Positions 1 through 11,501 of a stretch of DNA of 64,000 bases are shown here, piece by piece. The position numbers were made by a program, and so were the translations under genes. The stretch comes from Falciphora oryzae (taxonomy: Eukaryota > Ascomycota > Sordariomycetes > Magnaporthales > Magnaporthaceae), in NCBI GenBank assembly GCA_000733355.1, contig JNVV01000014.1, forward strand, positions 625,384-689,383, read 5' to 3'. The notes beneath the pieces were generated by a model. It made no database searches, was not told the DNA's origin, and saw only the letters and a list, made by a program, of their open reading frames with translations. Every line of letters starts with the position of its first letter. Within the stretch, counting starts at the first letter, position 1.

Positions 1-451
1 GAAGGCGGTCAGTGCGGCGCTGGCAATGAGATTGTGGCCGCAGGCGTGGCCAATGCCGGGCAGAGCGTCGTACTCGGCGTTGAGGACGATGAGGCGGCCG
101 CCAGAGCCGACCTCGGCTGAAAAAGATGTGTCGACTCCGTAGGCATGAGGGGTGACACTGAAGCCAAGCGAGGTGAGGACCGAGACAAAGGCGTCGTGTG
201 CCTTGTGCTCTTGGTAGGCCAGCTCTGGGTTTTGATGAATCTACACAGACGGTAGACGTTGGGATTGCATTAGCTAGGTTGCTCAATGGCGGGGGTCGCG
301 GTGATGAGGCAAGTCGCTGGGAATGGCGGGGCGACTTTTGCTTGCGGCTGCTGACCGTATCGTTAATGTATCTGATTTCCTTGTCTTTGTGCCTCTCGAT
401 CTGATCGGCAATGACGGCGTCAATCTCTGGGTCGATGGAGAACGAATGCAT
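1..451 (-). CDS. M20 family peptidase/amidohydrolase (PM20D2-like), 3' part cut by window edge
   Basis: Two exons are visible on the minus strand. Exon 1 runs from the ATG at 451 down to 356 (32 codons, MHSFSIDPEIDAVIADQI...). An intron at 355-241 ends in TGTGTAG, and exon 2 runs from 240 off the window edge. The joined protein reads INDT-IHQNPELAYQEHKAHD, then an EYDALPGIGHACGHN block. In M20 zinc peptidases these are the conserved N-terminal HxxPELxxxE element and the metal-ligand GHxCGHD/N block. PM20D2-type enzymes hydrolyse beta-alanyl or N-acyl amino acids in the cytosol. Most of the catalytic and dimerisation domains lie outside the window, so substrate and integrity cannot be judged. 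The family call is secure; the subfamily is an inference from the motif wording. Confidence 0.85.
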   Translation of the reverse strand, partial: MHSFSIDPEIDAVIADQIERHKDKEIRYINDTVSSRKQKSPRHSQRLASSPRPPPLSNLANAIPTSTVCVDSSKPRAGLPRAQGTRRLCLGPHLAWLQCHPSCLRSRHIFFSRGRLWRPPHRPQRRVRRSARHWPRLRPQSHCQRRTDRL

Positions 452-1249
452 TTTGCGTCTTAGTTTTGGTGTATCCTAGGCGCCTGATGTCGTGGGACGT
501 GCCGTGCGTGCTGGCTGCGCTGGCGAGATGGATGGTGGGACGAGCACAGCTGGCGTTGCGATGGATGGAAGGTCGTAATTTTTTCCAGCCTCGACAGGAT
601 TGGAGGAACACTGAACACGGAAGTTAGCTTCCACCACCACAACCAGACCCTTGAAAATGCTGCGTCCACCCCTGTAATTAATGTGACCAACGCACCTGCG
701 TTTCTTCCAACCGCTCATGCCCACCCACCCACGAACTGATCGTCAACTGTTTAGGCCTAAAGATCGACGAGATAAATTCCCTATACCTCGAGGGCATTAG
801 CGCCATGACTGACGACGAGATCGTCGGGGCGGGATTGGGTGCGCTTGGGACTGGGGGGCAGTTGGGACGGAGGCACGGGATCGGGCAAGACTGGGAACCG
901 GGACAGTGTGATCACGACCTACAAAGATATATATGGCGGTCTCAGTCTTCCCATTCTAGGCCTGGTTGCCCGGAATGCTTTATACACATCTGTTCGTGCG
1001 GCCGCTCCGTGTCGGTTGCCTGACTATAGAGCATGGGGTGTTTGCGAGACAAGGTGCGAATGCGCTCTGGCGCCAGGTAGCTGGGCAGAAAGGGAACACG
1101 GGTAGAATATATAGATGAAGCTTCGCGTCCTTGGGAGTCATTAGATGCGCCCTTCTGTTTGTCATGCAAGCTCACACAGGCTCCAAACAAACCTCAACCG
1201 GCCTTTGCGTCAGACCGAGTGCCCTTGCCTGCCTCAGCTCCGGCAGGCA
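452..1249. other. intergenic stretch without a supported gene
   Basis: About 800 bp upstream of the M20 gene. Open frames here are short and overlap on both strands, and none contains a recognisable domain. It should include the promoter of the minus-strand M20 gene, but I see no clear core promoter element. Confidence 0.5.
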
Positions 1250-2200
1250 GCTCAGCGTTCTAGCGCTCGATCCCAATCCCGCTCGGCATAAGATGTGAGA
1301 GGAGAGGAAGCGCGCGAGCCTGCGCGGCCGGGTCCGCCGCGGCCTCGACGCCGTGCCGGAGCACCCGCGGGTGCCAGGCCGACAGCTGACAAGCGTGGCG
1401 AGATGTCTGCTCGAAAGTGCTCTGGTCGTTGGTGTGGAGGCTTGCTAGCAGGTCCATCGACGCCGCCATACACCGCGACACGGCCTCGGCAATGAGGGCA
1501 TAAGCCGGCTTCTACTCTACCGCCTTGCCCGCGGCCAGATGGTGGATCATGATTTCGGCGCCAGCGAGGTTTGTCGAGATGACACGGGAAAGGCCTTCGC
1601 TACAGGCGCTACTGGGGCTGGCGATACGAGGTGCTTAGAGGGACTTTTGGATATGCTCAAAGACCCGGCGCTAAGGAGAAATCGTGACTACTAGCCTAGC
1701 GAAAGGAGGCAGGTGACAGCTATCGGAACTTTGGAGGACATCGGCGATGGTTGGCATGACGGGAACCTCGTCGATGAGGTCTAGGTCCCCGGCGCAGGGG
1801 AGACGAAGCATAGCCTAGGCACATGACACGGTGGAGGGACATCCAGGTGAAGGCGAGGTTGGACCGATGCAGCTGGTAGAGGCCCAGCAGGGCGCAGGCT
1901 TGCAGAGTGTCGATGCTGGCCAGGTAGGCGCCATTGTCCTCGCCGCTCGCACATATGGAGGAGGCCGCGGGCCTGCGTGGGCACAAATTCAGGTGCTTGC
2001 TTGAACTCGTGGAGGAAACGGCGGTGGTAGATCATGGGTGGGAGGCGGTTGGTGACGTCGAAGTAAGCGTCGTGCCTATTTAGGAAATTAATGGATTAGT
2101 GCTTGGTGAGCAGGGATGAGAAAGCGGAGGCTTACAGGGGCGTGAAGAAGACTTCGAGGTCCACAAGCAGGTAGCTTCTGTTAGCGTTGGTGGTCCCGTT
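1250..2200 (-). pseudogene. relic of a fungal-specific transcription factor (Fungal_trans-like middle region)
   Basis: Minus-strand fragments resemble the middle homology region of Zn2Cys6 regulators. An exon ending LEVFFTP (about 2135) is followed by a good intron (GTAAGC to AAATAG). Next comes HDAYFDVTNRLPPMIYHRRFLHEF, the usual YFxxVxxxxPxxHRxxF element, and then, in another frame, ASIDTLQACALLGLYQLHRSN, the usual SIxTLQALLLLxxY element. A later part (AEAVSRCMAASMDLLASLH) follows an in-frame TAG at 1512-1514. At least one further frame change is needed near 1800, where the MCLGYA and MLRLPC segments lie in different frames. I found no convincing zinc cluster upstream. The gene looks broken, though an unrecognised intron could explain one of the frame changes. 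Confidence 0.6.
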
Positions 2201-3099
2201 GCAATCGTCAACGAGCCTAGGCTGAGGTCTGGCAGGCCCATGTGGCTGGCGGTCGGGGGGAGCACGAGGCAGAAAGGTCGACAGGCCTAGACAGATTGAA
2301 GTGCTGGCGGGTTCGAGGAGTGGGGTGTTGGGGTGGCACCGGTGCGGGTGTGGTCGGGGGATTTTCTGCTCTGTCTGTTCCGGCGCAAAATCGTGAGCAA
2401 TCCCGTCAAGCAATAGAACTAGGTGTGCAGACGCATGATGTCGCATACTGGCTGGGGATGCGCGCCTACCGAGCGGAAGCCTGGTGAGGGTGGCTTTTCT
2501 GGGCGGCGCCATGGCAGCCAAGGCCCTTCCGGGCACAACGCCCGCACGTCGGGTATCCTTGATCGCATCAGACCTTGTGACCGCGCAGGGGGTGTCGCCA
2601 GAGTACCATTGTCTGGGCAGTGAATTGGGCTGCGGTGGTTGGTGTGGTTGCGTTGTTGGAGGTTCGATTTCAAGCAGCAGCGCTGCTTTCTTGATTGACT
2701 GGCTGCGTCGACATGCGCCCCACAGCCTGGCCCACGCAGCGGGCAGGACCATCGATCCATCACCAACATGAGGATGCTCCTCTGGGAACCTGGTTCGACA
2801 CTCTAAGTCTAGGTCAAAATTCTGGAATCGACGGGCTTCCATTTGAGTCTGGTAAATAACAGAAATCGGCACCCTCTTTTAGCCACTCGCACAGCTGATG
2901 CTACTTTTAATGCATAGAAATCTGCCATGTGGGAAATCGTGGCGTCGAGGTGCATTTCTTACGGATTCGTGGGTACAAGTAGAAGGGAGGTTAAAAATCC
3001 CAGAGCTCAATCCAATTTGAGGCGCCTTGGTTGGCACTGGCCGCGCGCACAGTAGCGAACCTCAATTGCCACCCATCATAGCGTTGAGTTTCCTGCTAG

Positions 3100-3640
3100 A
3101 ATGTCAGTTGTGATAGCTCCCCCGTGAAACAACGTATTCTTTAGGCACTTCCCAAACGCCTCCTGGGCCTTCTCTAGCGGCCACGTTTGGACAGAGCAAG
3201 CGACGCCGCGCGGGGCCGCAAAGCCAACCATCTTTTTTGCACTCGTGGCGGCGAAGCAGGGCTAGGCCTGGGTCGAAACGCTGCGCATCAGCATGCCGTG
3301 GGCATCGAGCGCGACCCCCTCGCTGGACGGGGAGTTGAGGATAAGCACCCTACCGCAGATGCCAATACCAGGCCTTTGATCTGGGGAACCATGGCAGTTG
3401 TGTCAATGGCGGTGGTGAGGACCAGCCCAGCACTGCCGAGAGTCTCGAGTGCCTCGCCGGGTCTCCCTCGGTCGCGTTTACGTGCTCGTGCGCCCCAGCT
3501 CTTAAGGAGGCATCTCCTTCTCGCATCTGAGCCAGGAAGAGGCAGATGTCTCTCGTGTCGCCAACTGCCCTCCCTTGGTCCTGCGCAATTTGCATGCAGC
3601 ACCATGTCGACCAGGCTGCAGTTCGCCGCACGATTTTATT
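3100..3640 (-). pseudogene. relic of a zinc-type (MDR) alcohol dehydrogenase
   Basis: The minus strand carries three MDR-like pieces in order. The first is a cofactor-domain segment, LLKSWGARARKRDRG...GEALETLGSAGLVLTT, matching the FAKxxGAxVxAxxxxxxKxExAxxLGAD pattern. The second is a segment ending STQA. The third is a C-terminal WPLEKAQEAFGKCLKN-type end, where MDR enzymes have PLxxAxEAFxxLxxGxxxG. The reading frame changes between pieces, and an in-frame TAG lies at 3262-3264, where a Trp codon would fit the family pattern. The catalytic GHE zinc region was not found. This is a degraded gene, not an unannotated functional one. It lies between the transcription-factor relic and the GTPase gene, on the same strand as the former. 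Confidence 0.6.
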
Positions 3641-4249
3641 GGTTCAAAATGCCCAGTCGACCCACAAGTGGATTTCCTTTTTCAACTTTCCGCCTGCCCG
3701 CCATCTTACATCTTGCAGCTTTTAGGCGCCCATGATACGGTTCCGATCTGTGAAACGGTCCCCTGCACCAGCCTTCAGAAATGAGGATTTGGGCGTGGTC
3801 ATTGGTTGTCAGTGCTTGGTATGCAGGCACCATTCCCGTTTTTTTTTTTATTCTTGGCAGGTTGCATTGGTCTTGTAATGTAGCCAACGTCCATGGGTGC
3901 AACAAAGGGTTCACCCACATGATACAATCACTAAGACAACCCGTCTGGTTGCCTCTTACCCCGCATAATCAGATCAAGGCAGATGGGCTGACAGGCATAC
4001 TAGCAAGGCGCAGTGCTCAGCTTGCCAAGCTAGAGTGGCGTAGGAATGAGGGCTTCGTTGTTTTGGATATAAAGACGCTAATCTTCGTCCCGTGCATCTT
4101 CGACTCGTACTCTTTGTTTTCTTGATATGGTACAGCGGCCCTTTATCGCATCCCTTCGTTTCCAGCCTTCCATCTCCTTCACTGTTTCCTGCACTCTCGC
4201 GGCTTTGTCGACCTAACTGGGCCCAGCAAAGACCCCTCGGCTCTTCGAG
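3641..4249. other. intergenic stretch without a supported gene
   Basis: About 600 bp upstream of the GTPase gene. Short overlapping open frames with no domain signature. A pyrimidine-rich patch (about 4140-4200) lies just before the presumed start region of the GTPase and could be its 5' leader. Confidence 0.4.
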
Positions 4250-7200
4250 ATGATTACCTCGACCTCGGTAAGTGGCAGGTGATAATCAGCTGCTCGACGC
4301 CTGCAGGAAAGCATTCCCCGTGTACACGATACCGGCTAACGACCGGTATGACCGCCAACAGACGGGGCGTCGCCAGCGTCAGAGCCGGAGTAACGCCCCT
4401 CCCCCTTCCTCAGCGACGCTGTCCACCACCGAAACAGAACGTGGCGAATCCCGCTCGGGACCTTTTCTTCACTCTCCCTCGACGCCCAGCGATGCAAACG
4501 CCTCACCCCCACGAGGGCTCACGCCAAGGCGTTCTCCTACCCCCTCTAGCGGCGGCCACTCCACGCTACCAGAAGGTGAAGTGGGCGAGCATGCAACTCT
4601 GTCTGAAGGGGCTTGGACTCCTTTAAGTACCATCGTCTCTTCCCAGATCGGGGACACCCCCAATTCTACACCGGCCAGAAGACGGGAGCCCGCGAGTCCG
4701 TGTCCACCTCGAGGCAGTCAGAGACGGCATGTGCGGCACGAGCTTGCCGACGAGGCGCTTCCAGAGGAGCCCTTCCACAGACCGGCTTTCCAGAGAGCTC
4801 TTGCCGATACCAGGGATGCTGTTACAGCTCTGGCTACTGTCCTCTCAGAGAATACCCACGGAGAAGCCAGTCTCATCAACGGCCTGGGAGAGGAAGCTAC
4901 TCGGCTGTCCCGCTTTGAGCTGCCGGCTACCCGTATGCTTGGTCTCGTGGGAGACTCTGGTGCTGGTGGGTTTACCATAAAAATTCCTGATGAATTGGTC
5001 ACAAGGCTAATGCTCCCTTGCAGGAAAATCTAGTTTAATAAACTCCGTTCTTGACGTTGCGAACCTTGCTAGAAGTGTGAGCGCCTCCCACTACCTCGCC
5101 TCACGGACCCCCAGACTCTAATATCGTTGTTTCGCTTCGGCTTGCTAACCCTGCCGTCTGTATTCACACATATGTGCACATAGAGCAACGGCGGAGGCGC
5201 CTGTACTTGCGTGGCCACCGAGTACCGCTATCATGATCGGGACGACTACGAGATCACGATTGACTGGTTCACCCGTCAGGAAATCTGCACCCAGATTAAG
5301 CAACTCCTTGCAGACTATCGTAACTGTCCCGAAAACCGAGACTGGGCTGAAACCAACGCGGATGAGGAGACCAGACGAAACCTTGAAGACAACTCAAACC
5401 TTGCGCGAAACACTCTTCAAGTCATGTTCAGCCTTGCTGACACCTCAACCCTCCTCGACGGGACGCAGGAGGAAGTCACACAGCGACTTCTTGCCCGTGT
5501 CGATGCCACATCTCAGGAACGAGCCGAGCTTTCCTCTATGGTGGTCTTGGACGTCGACGGCATCATCCACACTCTCCTCACACTGACATCGGACTCGAGA
5601 AATCCTGGTCCAGATGGAGCACGTTGGCCGTTCATCAAAAGAGTAAAGTGAGTCCCTAATCCTCAAGATCTTGGTCGTGTCGGCCTGAGAATACTGACCT
5701 AACTCTGTTCACATTTTCTTTTAATTAGAGTATTCCTGAAGGCACATATCCTAAGGACGGGACTGATTCTTGTTGACCTTCCTGGTAGGTCAGGCACCCT
5801 TCCCCGCGCCTTGATGAATGCTAACAAAAGGTGTCTACCCCAGGGTTGCGTGACTCCAATCCAATCCGAAGCAAGCTTGCCGAGCGATACCTGAGACAGT
5901 GTGATGAAATCTTTGCAGTCTGCGAGATTGGCAGAGCCGAGACGGACGAAACCGTGGAGCGGATCTTCCGCCTCGGTGAGCAGGCAAGGCTGAATAATAT
6001 CGGCATTGTTTGCACCAAGGCGGATGTGAGCCATCCCTAGCCGACCTCCGCTAGATTATAACCCAGAGGGCCCAGCTGACAAAGCCTTGTACGCATCCCC
6101 TAGGTTCTCAACCCCCTAGAGGAACGCACAGAGGCCCAGAAAGACGGACGAGTGGAAGTGGAGCGGAGAATCAGCACGCTGATGCGTGAGGAGAAGGAGG
6201 CCAAGAATATCGTCGACGACCTGGCGAGAAGAATCGAAGATGAGTTCGACCTCCACGACGACCTGAATGAGGCGGAGTTGCGTGAGAAGCATACGCTGGA
6301 CAGGGAGAAAATCCAGGCCAAGTGAGTCGTTTGGTGTCGAAGCTTGTCTGGCCTCCTTCGTTGTCTGACACAATGTTGCACTAGGAAAAAAAAGAACGCG
6401 ATCAGTCTGAGGTAAGGTTTCACTCTAGCACTCGAAAAAATGGCCTTCGTCCATGGCGGGGACACAGAAGCAAATATCTAACAGACTCCAACCATAGACT
6501 TACGAGATACATCGTCGAGAATCGCAATGGAGTCGTCACCAGGGCCTTGCAGCGGAAGTTCGCGAGGAGGCTCACAGCAGGGGCTGGAGCTCTCAACATC
6601 TTCTGCGTCAGCAACAAACAGTACTGGGACAACAGGGAACGGGAAAAGCGCGAGGCTCTGCCGTATCTCGAGCTGAGCGGCATCATCTCCCTGCGGCAGC
6701 ACTGTCTCTCCCTCGTTGGTAGGGCGCAGCACGCTCATGCCCTCGGATACATCAATGATTCTGCCCAGGGTCTTATCGCCTCCACAAAGCTTTGGATCGA
6801 AACAGGCGCGGGGTCAATTTCCGGCAGCTCGGCCAAGACGCGGATCTGTGAAGTTCTCGGCGAGGTTGAGACGCAGTTCCTCGAGGTAATTCTGCATATT
6901 TAACCTAGCTTTTACCCCTAGGGCACCAGACGGATTCCCTTACCAAGCAATTTCTTGATGCTGGAGAGCGCCAGTGACTAACACGTCTTCAGGGATTGAC
7001 GTCCCGATCGTCCCCTCTTAACCGGGCGGAAGTGGCTCTCCGGGAGCAAATCCTGATGGGCATCCCGAATCGTATGTTCAGTCACAAAATACCTTTTCAG
7101 TCCCGTCCACGTCGTCCACCCACGCGCCTAGCGCTGACAATCAAGATCATCAGAGCGAGTGCTGCACAGCAAGTTTCGAGACTGGGCCCAGGCAGCTACA

Positions 7201-8403
7201 GGTGTTCATGAGGAATACACAGGTGTAAGTGGACAAAGATATACATCAATCATGAGTTATTTACCCACCGTCTACTAGTGTACTGTATATTCGAGCTACT
7301 GACGCCCTCTTGTTTCAAATCCTCAGTGGGCTTGGAGTATGTAGACCCTCAATTCAGCCTCCTCAGCCTTCCCCCTTCCTTCCACCCACACCTAGCATTT
7401 GGCTCCAGGATATTACTGACCCAGTCTGGATTCTTAGACTCCTATCAAGCCTTCTGCCGCTACTTCGGTAGCCCCGCTCCGAGAGCCACAGCCCACCGCG
7501 ACCGCAACTGGAATGACGAGCTATTCCGAGCCATGACCCAGGAATCTGTGGGTCTCTTGACTATCTGGCCCGAGTCGTCCGGCGGCCGAGGGCTGCTCGA
7601 CGAGTTGCCCGCAGAGACGCAAAGGCGCCTGCAGCGTTCATTCGAGCTGATGGGTCCGTTTGTCACATAGAACAACTCCCGGCCCATCAAAGCTGAAGCT
7701 AGCTGACTTTTTGGCGGTTCCGATCGTTTAGATGGCATCTCATACCTCTCTCCATCCATCGAAACTCTTCGCGGATCCGTTATTCCCAGATACAGGGTCC
7801 TCATCCGTGCCCTCAACAGCGTCCAGGTGGAGTTCTATGAGCAGTCTTTGTAGGCGGACAACCCAGACATATGTGACAGGCGCAGTCTACTATCGATGCT
7901 CAGGCTAGCTAACCCCCACTCCAGTAATCTCCAGGCAGATCTGGTCGGTGGTCACCGATCATCCATCATGGGGGAGATTATGGAGTCTACATACATCGCC
8001 TGTGCCAGAGAAAGCGGTATGATTCCGCCCCAATTCAAACATCCCACCTCCCTATCATCACATGCTCCATCGCTAACACAACGGGGTTACAGGAACTGAC
8101 TCCCACAAGCGTCGCAAAGACATCATGAGAGCAAAATTGGGTGACAAGGCCACCTTCTCTAAAGCCTACCAGACCGTCCGCGAGCGGTTTGAGACTATCG
8201 CCGATGATGCGATTGAGAAAATGACCGGCCACGCGCGGGAGTTCCTCGCCGGTGCGAGGCACGATATCGACATGGTCCGCAGCGAGCACGCCGTGCAGGA
8301 GGCGGATAAGGATTCCGCTTTTTATGCTCGTGTTGTGGCCGCTGTCGACCAGGCCGCTCAGAGGCTCGATCGCATCCAGCTTGAAATGAATTCTAGCTCT
8401 TGA
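4250..8403 (+). CDS. dynamin-superfamily large GTPase, nuclear GTPase SLIP-GC-like, 15 exons
   Basis: Exons from my splice reading: to 4965, 5024-5076, 5184-5647, 5729-5784, 5844-6025, 6104-6321, 6385-6411, 6498-6885, 6993-7071, 7154-7224, 7327-7336, 7438-7653, 7732-7849, 7925-8016, 8093-8403. All phases agree, giving about 985 residues. A Ser/Pro-rich, probably disordered N-terminus precedes the GTPase domain. Its P-loop GDSGAGKSS spans the first intron, G3 is VDLPGLRDSN and G4 is TKAD. A charged, probably coiled-coil stretch follows (6104-6321), then a helical C-terminal half with TGWAWNSYQAFCRYFG. Fungal proteins of this layout are annotated as SLIP-GC-like; their role is unknown. The start is uncertain: the ATG at 4250 has a good donor at 4268, but I found no normal-length intron restoring the main frame. 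Confidence 0.8.
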
Positions 8404-8659
8404 TGAATGGGCTGCTGTTGTCCCTCGATAGCAGCATTTCACATGCAGCGCTTCTCTCCCTCCAGGGTTTTAGAGTTTCTGGGTTTGCTATCAGGCAAAG
8501 GAGAGTGTATTTACCTATCTATTTCGCATACTTCAGTTACGATACCTTTCTTTCTGGTGGTTCCGCCCCTTTTCTACGTGTCAACGCAAGTCAAACAAAA
8601 CTTGAGCTTAAAGAGACATGCGGTCCGCCTGTTTTGATCATACCAGCGGGGGGATGGAC
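8404..8659. other. convergent intergenic spacer
   Basis: A short spacer between the stop of the GTPase gene and the stop of the P450 relic on the opposite strand. It presumably holds the 3' ends of both. No hairpin or repeat seen. Confidence 0.4.
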
Positions 8660-9430
8660 TTAGTTCTGCCGTTTGGTGAAAACCAGATCAAGCCGTGACG
8701 GCACAGTGGTGAAGACATCTTGTTTGCCTTCTAGAAATGCCCCAGCACCATGCGTCAGGCCCGGCGTGACATCGCAGCGGGACAAGAGCTCGGCCACCAC
8801 GCGTCGAATCTTCATCATGGCGAAGCGCTTCCCGGGACACGCGTAGCGGCCTAAAAGCTAGATGTGAGTTGCGTGTCCATTTTTCTACTTGTATACCTTA
8901 TATCTGAAATAAAACTTACCAATATTGAATGGAACGAAGACGGACTTTTCTTTGATAAGCTCGGGCCGCGTGGTTCAACGCTCAGGAATGAAGTTGTCGA
9001 GCTGCACAAAGGCTCTTGGACCTGTGATTCCACCCTTAGCGACTACACACCCTTGCCCTGTGCCGTGACCCTATCTACGTAACAGATATGAGCTTACCAT
9101 AACACACTGTATACGTTGGAACCTGAACGATGATGTTTCCCGGGATGTGCTCATCTCCAATGGTCAGGTCTTCAGGCGGCGTCATCCGCTGCGTGCCGGA
9201 CGGGACTGGTGGATGGATGCGCAAGGTTTCATTGATGAACGCATCCAGCCCCGGGACTTTCATGAGATGATCGTTGCTCAAGCTGGGCAAACTATCAAAT
9301 GCGTCCTGAAAGCTCTCTGGCGGGTGAGATCGTGGGCCAGGCGAAACATGGCGTGCGTGAGTGCCTCCACCACGCTACAATGGGTAACACAGTGCGACGG
9401 GTGTCGGGAATTCTGACTGGGCTGCCATCA
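8660..9430 (-). pseudogene. truncated cytochrome P450 relic (C-terminal half)
   Basis: The minus strand retains the C-terminal half of a P450. The K-helix ExxR is in FINETLRIHPPVPSGTQR, followed by the beta-strand segment IPGNIIVQVPTYTV. After a probable intron comes PRAFVQLDNFIPER, then RPELIKEKSVFVPFNIG, an intron (GTAAGT to CTTTTAG), and the heme-ligand loop RYACPGKRFAMMKIR with its Cys. The product ends VFTTVPSRLDLVFTKRQN. An in-frame TGA at 8975-8977 sits right after PER, where P450s of this group have Trp (PERW). Upstream of the K-helix the I-helix region is frame-disrupted, and the N-terminal half, including the membrane anchor, is absent. It lies about 270 bp downstream of the terpene synthase, on the same strand, as expected of a tailoring oxidase. 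The nonsense codon and truncation make it non-functional. Confidence 0.8.
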
Positions 9431-9696
9431 TGTAAGCTGGTGTCACCATCTCTTCACTGTCATCGGTCTGTGATTATCTGACAACGCTAGCTAGATCTAT
9501 AGGAGCCCCCTCTCGCAAACGATCTCAAAGCAGAAGGGACAAAGATCAATCACCTGTGCCAAGTAGCATCATATAAGTCCACGCGGGCGAAGGATGAGGC
9601 TGGGATGTGACGAGGTCGGATGCGCATCCAATAATATTCTCCAACTCCTATATATCAAATCACAATTCCCCCGATCGTCACACGCTTTCCCACCCC

Positions 9697-10877
9697 CTAC
9701 TCATCGAGACGGTATCTCTTCGCCGAAGAACACCACCTCAGATGGGTCTGGCAGAGCTGAACGACACAGCTTCCCACCCACTTCGCCCGCAACGAAAATC
9801 CCTCCACATGCGCCAATTCCTCCAAGCACGAGCTAGCCAGCGCCACATTCTTGTTGTGCTCCTCATTTATCAGCTCGACGGCCTCGGCGAGCGCCGATTC
9901 GTAAGCCCCCTCCCCCGCTGCGCGGTTCTCCAGAAAAACCAGCACCGCATTCATCCGCTCCCCCGCTTCGATGTCCTTTTCCAGCCCGACAAGGTCGTTC
10001 TGGAGGCCTGCGGCGAGGCACACGTGGTGCTGCAGGCGCTCCCAAACGGGGCTGGCGCGCTCCGTCTTGTCGAGGTATTCCCACTTGAGCACCTCGAAGA
10101 AGGGGCCGAGGGCGATGGTCCGCCGCCGGATGGCCATGTATGCCTCGAGGTCCGCGGTGGTTTGAGAGGAGAGGAACTGGATTTCGCCGATGTGGGATCT
10201 AAAAACCGCGCATGCGGCCTCAAAGAAGGCGTCGGCGCTCCCCTGTGATAAAAGCTGGATGCAGTGTTGATGGAGGACCTTGGCCATATCCTGGACAGTG
10301 ACGTCCTCGCCTCCTTCTGCATTTTTATAATGTGTTAGCCGACGTCTTTGCCTACACATTGCGGGATTGTAAGTGTAATGGGTACCTCGAGGCTTTCCAA
10401 GGAGAGGGCCGCCCTGGACAATCTCGATGCAGTCAAGCATCGTTCTCTCCCCTTCCTCTGGGGACATCTGTTCCAGCTGGTCGTCCATCGCACAAACGAA
10501 AGCCAGCCAGGCCGCGAAACACGCCATCGTGGAGTCTGGCAAGGGGTCGGGGAAGAAAATGCGCACGGCTTTGACCTCGGCGACACATCGATGGTAGTAG
10601 CCATCGCTGTACCTCAGGGCGGGCTGCATGCTCGCCTTGAAGACCGCATGTATTACCAGGACCCGCGCGAAAGCCTCTGCCTCTTCCTCGTGTGTAGAGT
10701 GTCTGAGTCCGTCACCAACAGTGGGGACGCGGAACTGTGGCGTGAGGGTCTGTCAATACACCAGATGCTAGATGGATAGTAACCACTGGATCTTGTTCAA
10801 CCTACCGTCAGGGTAACGTCATGCTTCCTGAGCTTGAGGCCAACATATCCTTTCTGGGTCGAATAAGAGTTTCCCAT
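9697..10877 (-). CDS. class I terpene synthase (sesquiterpene cyclase-like)
   Basis: Three exons: 10877-10806, 10749-10386, 10316-9697 (introns of 56 and 69 bp; the 69-bp one is open in frame but has a GCTAACAC branch site). The product is 351 residues, normal for fungal class I cyclases. Class I enzymes ionise a prenyl diphosphate with a Mg2+ cluster. The aspartate-rich motif is AMDDQLE (D113, D114, E117). The second metal site is NDLVGLEKD (N252, position 256, D260). The family NSE motif has Ser/Thr at the middle position and Glu at the end, so Gly256 and Asp260 are variants worth noting. A C-terminal KRYRL fits the conserved Arg-Tyr pair. No signal or membrane segment. Neighbours are a broken P450 and a broken PRISE reductase. 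The frame looks intact; product unknown. Confidence 0.88.
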
Positions 10878-11501
10878 GGTGAGTTATAGCTGCGCCGAGA
10901 TTCCGTGTGAAGAGGGACAGTCAGGTATCCTGGTTGGTGGAGGAAGATGAGCAGTAGGAGACGACTGTTTGGTACCTGCCTACATATAGACAGGGCCAGT
11001 TCCAGACGTTCATCGTAGGTAGAAACACACACGCAGTATTCGCCGAGCTCGTCATGGTGGCCACTCATCACCACCACAGACATGACCCATCGCAAAACAA
11101 CGTGCTCTAGGCAGGCAGCCACATGAGAGAAGGGCACCCATCCATTGTCGCGATGCGTCGGCTCCGGCCCGGCGAGATCTGCAGCGCTAAAACCAGAAGG
11201 ATCAATGGTTCGGCGTGCTGCAGCTAAGCGAGACGGCACTGTGTCAGACGCGCATCCCGACCTGCGTCCCGTGGAGATCTCGGCTCGCGGCGAATGCAAC
11301 TGCATCGCATCTGGCCTGGATGGGGATCTCGGGAATCCGGCGAATGTAACCAGGTCGAGTCTTAAAATATCAAGACCCCCGGGCCAGCTCGGCTTGCTGC
11401 CCACATCAGTTGAGAGCTTGCCATCAGGCACGCCCCCGTTAATTTTGGCCCTCGTCATCGCCCCGCCATATCCCCAGCTCGCTCAACTTCCCTCTCAAAG
11501 A
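10878..11501. other. shared upstream region of terpene synthase and PRISE reductase
   Basis: About 620 bp between two divergent starts, so it should contain both promoters. Open frames in it are not conserved-looking. No obvious regulator palindrome was spotted. Confidence 0.4.

Noticed and set aside
2132..2872. A 246-codon minus-strand frame as a separate gene
   Set aside because: Only its last residues (LEVFFTP before a splice donor) connect to the transcription-factor relic; the rest has no domain and no zinc cluster could be read.
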